DNA of 64,000 nt, taken from NCBI GenBank assembly GCA_019722365.1, contig JADFUC010000891.1, forward strand, positions 20,185 to 84,184. Reading direction: 5' to 3'. Both the position numbers and the translations under genes were made by a program. Positions 22,559 through 34,629 of the stretch are shown piece after piece (the stretch's first letter is position 1; every line of letters begins with the position of its first letter). The notes under the pieces are model-generated. The model worked only from the letters and a program-made list of their open reading frames with translations. It did not search any database and was not told where the DNA came from. The DNA is from Lithospermum erythrorhizon (Eukaryota > Streptophyta > Magnoliopsida > Boraginales > Boraginaceae).

Positions 22559-25500
22559 TAAAATATTTGATTATTGTCGTCTTCCGAGGAGTTGTCTTCC
22601 TCATGCATTAAAATATGAGCAGCGTTAGGGATAGTCGACTCGTAATCGAACCATCTCACGTCGGATACCACATCGTTCTCCTCTTCAACAACAACAAAAA
22701 GCGCCGGTTCAACAACGACAAGCGTCATTGATTATCAATAAAGGCAGGGGGGGAGGTTGTTGTTCTTGTAAGAAAGATATCTTCGGTATCTAAGCGGAGA
22801 CATCCACATTTTGCATAGGAGTCCAATCGACTGTTCGACTTCTCGCGTTCGATTTCATTTAGGCACCACGCCTACGATCTCACTGCGTGATACATAACGG
22901 AGATAGTATACTTGTTGTGCCTGGGATGCTAGGATAAACGGGTCATCTTTAGAACCTCTGCTTTTGTGTTTGATTTGAACCATTCCATTCTTCGGATGCA
23001 CTTGCATCCCACTTGCATCCAACTTGCTTGTGTGAGCCAAAAACATTTGAAGAGGGCGGCGATTAAGTAGCTTTCGAGCCGTCACGACAACTCCCAAATC
23101 TCCTCTAAGACACCACAGTAGTCAACATGATCATCATCTTGGTAGCATGAACCCTTGACACAAACACCGCTATTGTAAGTGCTTTTATTACCATCGCCAC
23201 GATATCAAAATAGTACCCGTTGATGCGTAGTACCCTTTATACGCTTTTGATTTGCAGTGCGAGGACCTAATGAAAAAATTCTCGGTGTCCGTGTGTGTCC
23301 ATATTATTCCGTACATACTTTTGAAACCATTCGGCGAAATTATTGGTAACGTCACGATTTCTGCATGCGTGCAGTAAGCATCGAGTTCAATTCATCGAAG
23401 CCAATCATGGTAGATCCTAAAAACAAGCGTTTATGCGTTTAGTTAAGTATTATATCATATAAAAAATTGATTAATTGAAATGCTAAATATACACCCTAAC
23501 GAAAGGAAGTTTCATGTACTTGGGCGTATTGCATAGAATACACATGACGTGTTGTATAGTTCTTCCATCCAATATCTATGCTTCACTACAAGCGTGCCCG
23601 TCACGGGTAAGCGAGCAATGACAAAGCGAGTTGGGTCATCCATCCGGTCGGTACATCGTGCCTCAGCAATTAGATTTAAGTTGGTTTCAATCCCTTCCTC
23701 GAAGTACATTGAACAAAAGTTTGAAACCTCTTTGACCAAATATGCCTCGCATATTGACCCTTCAATACGTGCCTTTTGCCTTACCAATTTCTTCAATCCC
23801 CCTAAATATCTGCAAACATTTGTAAGGTTAGTTAGATGAGTAAATATAAAATAGTTTGATACAATAAAGTGAAAAACTCACGACTCGGTACATCCATCTA
23901 TACTGCACGGGACCTCCATTTAAAGCTTCATATGGCAAATGTATCGGTAGGTGTTCCATTACATCAAAAAACGAAGGTGGGAATATCTTCTCCATCTTAC
24001 AAATTATCTCAACAATATTACGCCCAAGGTACTCCACACGTTCCACATTTAGAGTTGTTGCTGACATATCGCGAAAGAAATAACACCACTCTGTGATTGT
24101 TTCCCATATGGGATTGGGCAGGAGATGACGGAGTGCTACAGGAAGTAACCGTTGGACAATAATAATTTATCGCTGACTTTTTTAGTCCGCTTCTAAGATT
24201 TCACATTTCTTGCACATCTTGCAATGTTTGAAGCGTATCCATCGGGTAATTGTAGACGGGACAACCATTTCCTGAAATCTTTCTGTTGCACGGGGTTCAA
24301 AGTATAAGTCGCTTTTGGTTTATGTTTCCTCCCACCAACATCCCGCATATGCAACTCTGGTCTCGAACAATGAGTCTGAATGTCAAGCCTCGACCGTTCA
24401 TTATCTTTCGTCTTCCCGGGAACATCCATTACAGTATGTAATAAATTTTCACCATTGTTCTTCTCCGTGTGCATGAAGTCGATGTTGTGTCTGATTTTTT
24501 GTGCCGGCCAATAACTCAACTCCCAAAATATACTTTTCTTACACCAGTTGTGATGAACATTATACCCGTTGATACGTAAGTGCGAATATTGACCTTTACC
24601 GAAGACATCAGGATCCAACCCACACACATCTGCAAATATATCAGCTCCATCAAGTCGTTACCTCTGGTGCAAGTGCGGATAAGTGTGTCCCTTTACAAAG
24701 GCATTTTTTGCATTCTAAAAGGATGTCCCACCGGCAAGAAAGGGCCGGTGGCTTGTCGAGACTCAACAATGTTTCGACCTTCTCTTGGTCGAAATGCTCG
24801 AGTATTTTCCATACAATACGGACGGTAACCTCCCGTGTGCTCGGCCGGATAACATTCCATAGGGAAAATCGCTAATGAGTCACATCAGCAACCCTCGTAT
24901 TTGAAATTTTTGTTAGATTCCCCGATGCATCGAGGTCTCGATACCGTATTCCACAACTCCTTCAACTCATCAATCAAGGTCTGAGGAAAACATCAATATC
25001 TCTCCGGGATTTTTGGCCTGGTATAATTAGAGATAAGAACATATATGGTTCCTTCATACACAATCATAGTGGTAAATTATATACACAGATGATCATTGGC
25101 CAAGAAGAATAATATTGGCCTTAAACTTGCCAACGGACTAAAACCATCGAGAACTACAAACCGATCACCGAACATTTCGGCTCTCTTGAAAATCTTTGGA
25201 TATGTTGCGTCAAGGTGCTTCCACGCAGCGGCACCATCCACCGGGTGAGTCATCCATCCGGACTCCCATTTGTGTCCGGCGATGCATGTCATATCTGTTT
25301 GTTTTCACGGACATATATAACCCGTTGAAGGCAGGACCTAGTGGTAAGTATGCAAAACCTTTCGGCGCAATGCGCTTCGTTGTCCCATCCTTCTTGGCTG
25401 CGTATCTACTCTCCCCCACAAGCATGGCGCGAGTCCGGCATTTCGGTCTCTTTGTAAAACATGCAATTATTGACACAAGCATGTATTTTTTACGTTTTGG

Positions 25501-26185
25501 GCAAACGAGAGGACTCGACAATCTTTTTGCCTCATAAAAATCATCGGTATGTTCTCCCCGTTATTCGGCGTCTGGCTTGATTATGAAACCCGGCGAAAAC
25601 ATTCACCGACATTTTGAAGACTCGACTTGAACTAGCGTTAGTGTAATAAAATAACTTTGTAAATTCGGTGCAACCATCCCACATACTTGGCTTCAGTTTA
25701 CAGCCTTCAACAAGTAAGTAGTATGCTTTGCTCCTCCATTTTGGTTGTTCTCAACCCGAGTGAAGCATCCCCCAAACTCAAGCGTCGTCTCACCGATGCG
25801 TAAAGTTCAAACCATCTTCAACCATATGCATATCTTGATTCTCCACGAAACCCGACATTAGCATTTGCATTACGTAACCGCCGTCATAAACAACATTCTC
25901 GGGAGAATAAATCGAGGACAAATTCTCACCATGATAGACCCATGTGGAATATCCCTCAACAAAATACCATTACTAATCCATTAACTCAACTTCACTTTCA
26001 TCCAACAAATTTCTATTTTGACACCCTCCGACACGGACATCTTATCGGCAATATCATTGGCCAAAGAATGATTTTAGCAACATCCATAAATTCCAATACA
26101 CACCACTCATATATTCATCGTCAAACCTTTATTATCTACCCGATGCTTGATTAATATACATCCAAGAGCGATCTTGCTTGAGCCA
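22559..26185 (-). pseudogene. CACTA TnpD-type transposase (Tnp2), decayed
   Basis: Minus-strand domains in order. The transposase-associated domain is at about 26185-25900 ('DRSWMYIN', 'CQNRNLLDESEVE'). Then come 'MTHPVDGAAAWKHLDATYP' (about 25260) and 'DGFSPLAS', start of the Transposase_21 core. The core continues with 'IDFMHTEKNNGENLLHTVMD' and 'PGKTKDNERSRLD' (about 24490-24390) and 'LPDGYASNIA' (about 24230). A DUF4218 block ('EHLPIHLPYEALNGGPVQYR') is at about 23950 and DUF4216-like sequence at 23800-22850. An acidic C-terminus ('EEDNSSEDDNNQIF', stop 22559-22561) ends it. Introns cannot be placed reliably. Frameshifts occur in several domains, including near the start codon (about 26185). 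In the family this protein cuts the element ends. Confidence 0.85.
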
Positions 26186-26459
26186 TTGTAACTAAATGTA
26201 TTGAAATTAAATTGGTTTAATAAATATTAGAAACAATTAGCAGTGTAATGACATACCTTAACCTAATAACTAGTAGAGATTGATAGAATATCACTAACAA
26301 TTGGAAATCTTCGTTAAATTTGTGGGATGATAGTCTTTTTTTTGATGGGGTGGTTTTTTTGGTGGAGGATCGTTTTACTAGGTTGAGGGGTGTTTTTTGA
26401 TACTATTTTTGTGAGATGATAGTGTTTCTAATGTTACATTTTTAAAGTGTGCGAGCAAT

Positions 26460-27200
26460 TAGTGATGGGATAGACGGGATGGAGTCGGGTATTTAAATAA
26501 TGGTCAAATATTATACTAATACCAGGAGGCGGGATAGGTCGGGAGCAGTAAATAAGGTTTAAATATTATATACTAATACAAAGGAGACGGCATAGAGTCG
26601 GGGTATTTAAATAATGTTTAAATATTATACTAATACAAAAGGAGACGGGATGAAATTCGAGGTATTTAAATAATGTTTAAGTATTATACTAATACAAGGG
26701 GCAGGGATAGAGTGAGAATGACTAAATAACGTTCAAATATTACACTAATACAAATGGAGGCGGGATGAAGTCGGGTAGTTAAATAATGTTTAAACTTATT
26801 ATCTTAATACAAAAGGAGGCAGGGATAAGTCGGAGTATTTAAATAATGTTTAAATAATATACTAATACAAAAGGAGGCAGGATAGAGTCGGGTATTTAAA
26901 TAACGTTTAAAATAAGCCTACTAATACAAAAAGGAGGCAGGATAAGTGGGGTATTTAAATAATGATTAAATATTATACTAGTACAAAAGGAGACGGGATG
27001 GAGTCGGGTTATTTAAATAATGTTTAAATATTATACTAATACAAAAGGAGACGGAATGGAGTCGGGGGTATTTCAATAATGTTTAAATATTATACTAATA
27101 CAAAGGAGGCGGAAGGATGAAGTCGGGGTATTTAAATAAGGTTTAAATATTATACTAATACAAAGCGGAGCGGGGATAAGAGTCGAGGTGTTTATGCGGC
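26460..27200. repeat. Internal tandem array, about 12 units of about 58-60 bp
   Basis: Each unit reads approximately 'ttaaataatgtttaaatatt', then 'atactaatacaaa', then 'ggagacgggatggagtcggg'. About twelve units run from 26460 to 27180 with small indels. The GGAGACGGGAT/GAGTCGGG part is the reverse complement of the subterminal CCGTCTCC/CCGACTCC motifs. The array therefore places motif copies, in inverted orientation, between the two CACTA genes. Confidence 0.9.
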
Positions 27201-28188
27201 CCCGTCTCGATCCCGTCTCTTAAACTCAGAGAACTGATGGCAGAGGCGGGTTAAAAAGGAGCCGGGATAAGAGCAGGGGCCCGTCTCCATCCACGACTCC
27301 ATTTTATTCAATATTTAATGGTTTTTACAATTTCGATTCCACGATTGTTAGTGGAATGTTATATTTCAAATAATATTAGTGGAGATATGATATTTGTAGA
27401 AATAATATTGAATTAGTGGATATGTACATTCAATATTGTGATATGTTCGTTTTCCGACATATCACAGGTAAAGTATAGAGTTGCAACCTCTCATCTATAT
27501 TAACGTGTGATGGGTCATTAGTGAAGAACAAAGATCTTATAATCTACATCATACTTGCATGTAATCTAATCGTAGTATATGTGATTATGATTGTAATTAC
27601 GACATAATATCGTCAATATATAACATGTTATTAGTTATGATTGATTTAAATTAATGATATATATTATGATTGTGTTACGATATAAATTAATGATTTTTTG
27701 TTAAATAAATACAAGTACCGTATGTGAATGGGGTTACAATACTTTAAGAATGTGAAAGTGCACTTTTTAAATATATCCTGTCTCCAAACCGTCTCTATAC
27801 CGTCTCCATTTCTTCCACCCCGTCTCCATTCCCGTCTCAAAGCCCCAGGTAAATTTTTTACTTAAACTTAGTCTCCATCATGCCATTCCCGTCTCCATCT
27901 GGGTAATTTTTTCATACACCACGTCTGCCTTTGACTCCATACGTCTCCGATTCATTGAACTGCGGAAAAAACCAGATGACAAATAAATAGTAGTTCCAAC
28001 GCAAAAAGAAACACCAAAACATAACCAAAACCCGGCGCAACATCTAAACATAACCAATAAAACAAACAAACACAACAAATAATTCAATAAAATACATAAC
28101 ACAATACTAAAAGTACATAACACAACCATTACTAATAAAGTACATAACACAAATAATTCAAATGTACATAACACAATCTAAACAATGT
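27201..28188. other. CACTA intergenic region with two further motif clusters
   Basis: GTCTCC/GACTCC motifs occur at 27198-27300, next to the inverted-orientation array, and again at 27778-27955 ('aaccgtctctataccgtctc' style). The stretch 27330-27720 between them is AT-rich with no gene. Because the two genes are both on the minus strand, this is the region upstream of the transposase gene together with the region downstream of the TnpA-like gene. Confidence 0.6.
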
Positions 28189-30501
28189 ATCAATCTAATC
28201 CACCCATATCATCTTCGGCCGGCTCATCTTGAGGTTGAGGATGTGGGGAAATCGATTATTGATAGGGCATATGCGGGTCTCGGCCCGATGCTCGTAGGCG
28301 TGGGCGAAAGGGGTGGAGTGTGCATCACCTCCATATGGTGCTAATCCGATTCGCCCGTCAGGAGCTACCATGTGTAGATCGTGGCGGCATGCCTTGTCTG
28401 AGATCCCTTTGGGCTGCCCTAGCTGCTAACTTCACTGTTTATAGGCGGCCAGCCTGTGATCAGCCTCATTTTCAACCTTGAGCTTCAACTCCTCCTTGTC
28501 CAGCTTTACATTTTCCAACTCCTCGGCAAGGGCTCTGCTTCTCTCCTCTTCCTGCCTCTTTCTTTCGTTTGCCTCCTCTCGCACAACTTTGAGCTCGAAC
28601 CCAACACCACCCCGTGCGGAGGTGAGGTGAGTCTTGCTCGCTGGATCATACCCGGCAAACTCGTAGCTTAGCGGAGCTCTCACGGCACGAGCACCACGCC
28701 CGCCAGCCAATCCACCCTGGACGGCGTCCGTGGAGGTCCACAAGTCCTTCACCAGTGGAAACTGGCACGGATCTTTGTCCTCCCCGTAAGCCTCGTGGAA
28801 GCTCTGCTTGTACTGTTCCTGTATTTTGAACACATTCATAATAAGGGCTCGATATTTATAAACTAAACAATTCAAACAAACAAACTATAACAAACTAAAC
28901 AAACTATAACAACTATATAAACTATAATAAACTATAACAAACTATAACAACTATTTACAACAAGTATAACAACTATATAAACTATTCACAACTATAACAA
29001 CTATTCACAACTATAACAACTATTCACAACTATATAAACTATAACAACTATAATAAACTATAACAACTATAATAATATAATAAACTATTCACAAACTATA
29101 ATAGCTATTCACAACTATAACAACTTCATTACGCTACTAACAATTATTCCACAGCTTCTTCACAACCACTAATCCATAAGCAAAAAACATATAAAATGAA
29201 CAAACTAATATCGCCTGATGCCATGTCCCTTAGAGATTGCGTAAGCTTAGCCCGATCTCCTCGAGGTATCCTTGTCCTTCTTCTTGTTCATCTTCATCAG
29301 GATACCCAGTGGTGAACCCTGCTTCGATCTTCTTCTCTGAAATACAAATAAGGAATACGTTGTAGAAATTCCGCACAAATAATTGAGTAAATAAAAACAA
29401 AAATTAAAAAATATTTATTTCTTACCTCCTCAACCAACCCGTTGACAGGTGACTGCTCGAATGGATCTTTGGGCCATGCAGCCCTGGGCGCGCCCCCGAG
29501 CTCGTCGATTCGACTCGCTTTGTCTAAAGAATAAAACTGACTGCTCGTCGGGCGATCCAATAAGCCGGAGATACTGCTCCCAATCGGACGCGGAGGTACA
29601 CCAGGCTGGCTTCGGCTGCTGCATAATCAGCTCCGGCTCCCCATCCGGTACCCTCGAGAGAGTCTTCCTCTTCATGGCCGTCAAGAAGTTTCTCCACTTC
29701 TTCTGGCAGTCTCGCTCGAATATCGGTTGAGCCTGCTCATACGTCCCATTCTTTATCGTATATCTCTCCTGAAAAAACAAATAAAACAAAATCTAATTAG
29801 ACTATAATTCACTCAAAATATTTTAAACAACTTCTTATTATTGCAAAAGACTTACTTGCGGAGCGATCTCGGATGTAGTCCTAATCTCGTCGTCTGTACA
29901 GGGCGAGAACACGATGAACGCATCATGCATGCGCGGAAGAACGGCTTGGCATCGGGCGCCGCCGCATGGCCTAAAGTAAAAAGCCGAAATAGCAAGTTAT
30001 TCTACATAAATAAATAAAATAACTATTTCAATTAATTTAGACAATTGTAAAGAGGACTTCACCCGAGGTATGGCAGGATCTCTAATTCAACTTACGCCGC
30101 AGGGGGATATCCGTGGGCCAGGTCAAGCCTCACAAATGCAGCCAGGCGTCTCGGCGCGTCTTCGGCCGGGTCGTCGATCCGATCCCGTGGCCTCATCCCC
30201 GTCAGATCTACGAGACACTTAAGCGGTTTCGTCGCCCGTCAGTGAGTCACGGAAGCGGTAGGAAAAGACCGCGTAGAGCACGGCTCGAACCCGACATACA
30301 TTAGTCGGCGATGAACATTGCCGGCCCCCGTGTGTATAGGCTGATGTAAATGCTTGGGGCCGACTTCTGCCTATCTGAGGGGCAGGCGGGTCATCCCGGC
30401 TCCGCTATCTGAACTGGTCTGAAGCCTTTTGGAGGCCGGCCTGCCCCATCGGTTTCTACCATCTTCTCCTTCCCCTTCCTATTATTACCACCACGTGCCA
30501 T
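28189..30501 (-). pseudogene. CACTA second gene, TnpA/Ptta-like (Transposase_24 type)
   Basis: The minus-strand start 'MARGGNNRKGKEKM' is at 30501. A segment at 29789-29430 contains 'FERDCQKKWRNFLTAMKRKT', then 'PAWCTSASDWEQYLRL', then 'SESNRRARG', in the order seen in plant Ptta/En-Spm proteins (W...SE.N..NR). A 'GLVEEV' block follows at about 29440. A charged coiled-coil-like stretch ('REEANERKRQEEERSRALAE') lies at about 28590. An acidic tail, 'DEPAEDDMGGLD', stops at 28189-28191. Introns seem to separate the blocks, and AT-rich repeats lie in one of them (28870-29130). Stops near 30400 and frame changes indicate decay. In En/Spm, TnpA-type proteins bind the subterminal repeats; that role is inferred here. 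Confidence 0.75.
28865..29130. repeat. 'aactataac/aactattcac' simple-repeat block
   Basis: Tandem decamer-like repeats of 'actataacaa' and 'actattcaca' inside the TnpA-like gene, between coding blocks. Likely intronic. Confidence 0.8.
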
Positions 30502-30519
30502 CTGTACAATCAAATTAGA

Positions 30520-31880
30520 AATATTAGAAATATTTTAACTATTTTAACCATTTACAACTAACAATTAAGCTCTATTCACAACTAACAGTACAACACCTAT
30601 TCACAACAACTATTCACAAGTAGAAACACAACTATTCACAACATATATAAACTATTCACAACTAACAATTCCACGACTATTTCACCAAAATAACAATGAA
30701 CAACTTTTCACAACTAACCCAACTAACAACTAACAAAGGACAACTATTCACAATTTCACTAACTACCAATTCTTTAACAGTTAAACTATACCATTAACAA
30801 TTTCACTAAACTAATTTAAAACTGATTACTAACAATTTCATTAACTAATGTTTAAACCATTAACAATTTAACTAATTTAACTAGAGATTCAAACCATTAA
30901 CAATTTGACTATGGGGTTCAACCATTAACTAATTAACAATTTCATTAACAATTTAAACCATACAAATTAACTAATTAACAATTTAACAATTAACTATACT
31001 ATTCAACCACATTAACAATCAACTATACTATTCAACCATTAATAAATTTGCTATACTAATCAACCATTAACTATTCAGCCACTTTCCAACTTCTTCAAAC
31101 CATTCAAAGCGACAACTAATCAACTATTCAACAATTCAACTATTCAACTATACGCTACACTATATTTATTATATTAAACTATATTCAACGATATTCAACA
31201 TAATATACGCTATTCAAATATGGCTTGACTAATCAACTATTCAACAATATTCAACTATATTCAACTATTCAACAATATTCAACTATTCAATTATATTCAA
31301 CTATTCAACGAATATAAACTATAACTATATTCAACATAATATAAACAATATTCAACTATTCAAACTATTCCAACAATATTCAAATATTCAATTATATTCA
31401 ACTATATTCAACATAATATAAACTATTCAAATAATAACAATTCAACTATTCAAACGACAACAATTCAACTATTCAAACTATTCAACAATTCAAACGACAA
31501 ATATTCAACTATTGAAACGGCAACTATTGAACTATTAAACTCGAATATAACTAATCGAAAAAATTAACTACTCCAATATAACTACTCGAATATAACTATT
31601 TCACTATTCAACTACTCTGATTACGATTTATCAATTATTCAACTATTTGAAATATTAGAAATAAATAAATTCGTAATAATAAATAAAAATAATAAACTTA
31701 AAATTCGAACATAATCAAATTAAACATAATCAAATAATCAAACATAATCAAATTAAAACTTATTAAAATAATCAAACATAATGAAATAATCAGAAACATA
31801 ATCAAATAATCAAATAATAACAAAAATTAAACATAATCAAATACAAATAATAAACTAAAATTAAACATAATCAATTTTGT
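30520..31880. repeat. Long AT-rich 'aactattcaa' repeat tract
   Basis: About 1.3 kb built from variants of 'aactattcaa', 'aacaatttca' and 'aataatcaaa', degrading from one dominant word to the next. It lies upstream of the TnpA-like start codon and inside the right end of the CACTA element. No coding potential. Confidence 0.8.
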
Positions 31881-32129
31881 AATCAATTGTAAAGGAGGGG
31901 TGATGGGGGGTTTTGTGACATGGGCCGGAGGCTATTAGAGAGATTTATAGTACGTTGGTGGTGGGGAGGGGGCGGCGGGAGCTATGAGAGGAGGGGGGGC
32001 GTTGCCTGGCCGACTTGCGGTGGTGGTGGGGTGGCCGGGCGTTTTGGCGGTAGAAATCGATATCTGCAGATGGGGAGGAGGCTGATTTGTGGTCATTAGG
32101 AATGGGGGAGGGGTTTGGATCGTTTAGGA
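31881..32129. other. G-rich segment of the CACTA right end
   Basis: A sharp switch from the AT-rich tract to G-rich sequence ('ggtggtggggagggggcggcg'). No gene seen. It directly precedes the right subterminal motifs. Confidence 0.5.
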
Positions 32130-32380
32130 ATGGGCAGGATAGAGACGGGTCAACTTTAATTTATAATTATTTACAAATGGAGACGGAAGAATTAGGGGCA
32201 TTTGGAGGCGGTATAGTCGGGATCTATTTTTATTTTATTTTTATATATTTTTTTAATTTTTCAATTTCGACTCTATCCACGTCTCCAAAAGCCGACTCCA
32301 TATAGCAGTTTGAGTTTTCGGGCCAAGAGTAGAACCCGACTCCCCCGACTCCGGCCCGACTCCAAATTTGGGTAGTTTTC
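32130..32380. repeat. Right subterminal motif region of the CACTA element
   Basis: Fewer and more dispersed motifs than at the left end: 'gagacggg', 'ggagacgg', 'cgtctccaaaagccgactcc', 'ccgactcccccgactccgg' and 'ccgactccaaat'. Both orientations occur. It adjoins the 30-bp inverted end at 32381-32410. Confidence 0.75.
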
Positions 32381-32413
32381 CGTCTCTTTTTGCAGCGTAT
32401 TCTAGTAGTGAAT

Positions 32414-33724
32414 AACAACACTTTTCGGTAAATGTGAGGCAATAACAACAGTGATCCTATCTGTCATTTCCTGCTCTTGCAGTATTCTTCAGCCGCCAGA
32501 TGTCTAACGATACGGCTTAAATATCAATAAGTCAAATCAGCCGGAAAGTCTACACCTCAAAACTTGACTCAAACATCAAAATCTATGTTCAACTAAACAT
32601 CTCCCAATAGCTCAACTTCAACATCCAATAAACAAGATAACGCTTAAAATTCCACAATATCATGCTCAAATATCAATCACAGTAAATAATATTCACATAT
32701 ATAAGTCTCGAGTTATCACACAAATAATATCATAGCACACACAATAATTCAAGTAAATATATATATGAATAACTACTCACACCATTTATAAACTCCCACG
32801 CAATCCACAACTTGTGATCTTGATCGGCCCTGTAAACATTCAAAATTATAATTACTACTTGTAATATACAACTAGTAATAAGCCTTCTTAGCACTTACTT
32901 TATCTCATATTTGCTCTCCCAATATAACCACTTGAAAGTTCCTATTTATAATTTTTACTCCAACTTACAACAATTATAGTTATCAGCTTATGACTCAGGG
33001 TGAAAATATTTCTCCTTACAAAATCTAACTCATAATATTCTCTTCCAATCAACATCCAACATCCACTTATATAAAAACAACTATATTAATATCTCAAACA
33101 TCATAATACAATTTAAAAATTTAGAAAAAATCTCAACCTAAAAGTCAACTAACCCAATCAACACATTTAAATAACCCCTAAAATCAATTATAATCTCAAA
33201 TCACATAATTTCAGCCTAGAGGATACTTCATACAATTTACAACTTTCAAATTCAAAGAAACCAAAAAAGTCAACATCTCAAAAACTTAAGAAAACATCAC
33301 AAAGCTTCAAACTTTCTTACCTTTGCTAGTATAGAATGATGAGGAGAGATGAAGAATAACTTTTAATGTCTTGAGCCACAAAAGAATTGGAAAAAATGGA
33401 AAAAACTCAATTTCCAAGGAGGAGCTAGGGGGGTTCGGCCCTCTCTATGGGAAGAATTGGCTTGTTTTGGATGAAAGATGAAACATGACAGGATATTTGA
33501 GGCAACCGAGTCCCGTTTGGTTTCGGTTAATTTCTCCACTTTCCGTACTTAAATCTCAATGAAACCGATTTCAAATGTATTATTCCCCGAGGCATATATT
33601 ACTACTCATCTCATACTCGTCTCGATATATCGATACTATTTCGAAATTATTGTCTCGTCTCGAGGTCCCACCAACGACCGATAAATATAATTTAATAAAA
33701 TGCAGGAAGCGAGTTATTACTGCA
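32414..33724 (-). mobile_element. Gypsy LTR, part 2 (resumes after the CACTA insertion)
   Basis: Continues the LTR of 19940-20954. 'aataacaacac' follows the CACTA end and matches the left flank. At 33516-33585, 'cggttaatttctccactttc' and 'cttaaatctcaatgaaaccg' are the reverse complement of the start region of the plus-strand LTRs (about 59980-60030). 'gttattac' near 33713-33720 corresponds to the inverted TGTAATAAC LTR start. The two parts together give about 2.3 kb. No matching 5-bp duplication could be fixed at the outer ends. Confidence 0.75.
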
Positions 33725-33855
33725 AAGCTTAGGTTAAGGTCGCTATTGAGTATTATATATATTGAGTTGTTTAGACTCAAATTGGACCAATCTATCTATC
33801 TATACCTATACCTATAATAATAAACATTTTATATCTTATTTTATTTTATATAATA

Positions 33856-34089
33856 TATCTCCTTTATTTCTAAGATTATCTTGACTTTTAATAGTTGAAC
33901 TTTGACCGTAGATATTTTTGTTTGTATTTTATCTTTTATGAAAAATATAAAATAAAAATACATTTCAAATTATTTCCATTGATATATTTTTCATCTAATA
34001 TTATACAACACAAATAAAAATATTTATGAATAAAAAGTTTAACTATTAAATAGTTAAAAAGTCAAAGTGAATGAGAAACGGAGGGAGTA
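33856..34089. mobile_element. Stowaway-like MITE
   Basis: Starts TA with 'tctcctttatttctaag' and ends 'gaaacggagggag' followed by TA, so the ends are inverted forms of CTCCxTTTxTTTC. The interior shares 'ttttaatagttgaa', 'ccgtagatattttt' and 'atatatttttcatc' with 14338-14583, so both belong to one family. It lies just outside the end of the gypsy LTR. Confidence 0.8.
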
Positions 34090-34629
34090 TATCTCTAATC
34101 TCTAACATATATAAATATTCGAATAATTTTTGTATTTCTTTACTTTTCACATTATTAAATCCTAAATTACCTTTCTCTCTAAAAATTATGCAAAAATATA
34201 GTTTCGCAGGATATACTGAAAAGGCCACTGTACTCCTATTAAACTATATGAAACACAATGGGGTAAATCCTTTGCCCTGCCACATTATAATACTTTCATT
34301 ACCGTTCTGGGCACCTTATGTTGGAAATATGAGATATTTAAAATAGTGTCCGTTGAAGAACAATTCAATTGTACAGCGATTAACTCATTTAAGTTTAATT
34401 TCGTATATCGTTCGATTATAGCGTATTTGATATCGGGATACTGGTTATGATATGCTTACTGGGTCCGCTACTAATCAATGTGCTAATACATAATGCTAAG
34501 CTAATTATTTAGTACATGGCCTTTTCATCGAGCCTAAGAGGTCACACACTTACAGCGATTTATAATTTGATTTTCTTTAGGGGTTTAAAAATAAAACTAT
34601 GTAAGAACATTGAGGGCCAAAATTCTAAT
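34090..34629. other. Intergenic, no gene recognised
   Basis: A 91-codon open frame at 34071-34346 overlaps the MITE end and has no recognisable motif. The remainder is AT-rich without features. Confidence 0.35.

Larger units (their letters stand above)
20955..32410 (-). mobile_element. CACTA (En/Spm) element, about 11.5 kb, nested in a gypsy LTR
   Basis: Ends are CACTCTCTAGAAATCTGGGC (20955) and, read inward from 32410, CACTACTAGAATACGCTGCA. Both run into an 'AAAAGAGACG' block, giving inverted ends of about 30 bp. The 3-bp duplication AAT is present at 20952-20954 and 32411-32413, the size expected for CACTA. Subterminal arrays of GTCTCC/GACTCC motifs lie at both ends. Two minus-strand genes are present: a TnpA/Ptta-like gene (28189-30501, upstream) and a TnpD-type transposase (22559-26185, downstream). 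Full length with both genes suggests descent from an autonomous element. Frameshifts and stops in both make present activity unlikely. Confidence 0.9.

Noticed and set aside
32087..32448. 72-codon frames on both strands at the CACTA right end
   Set aside because: They cross the subterminal repeats and the element boundary, which a real gene would not do.
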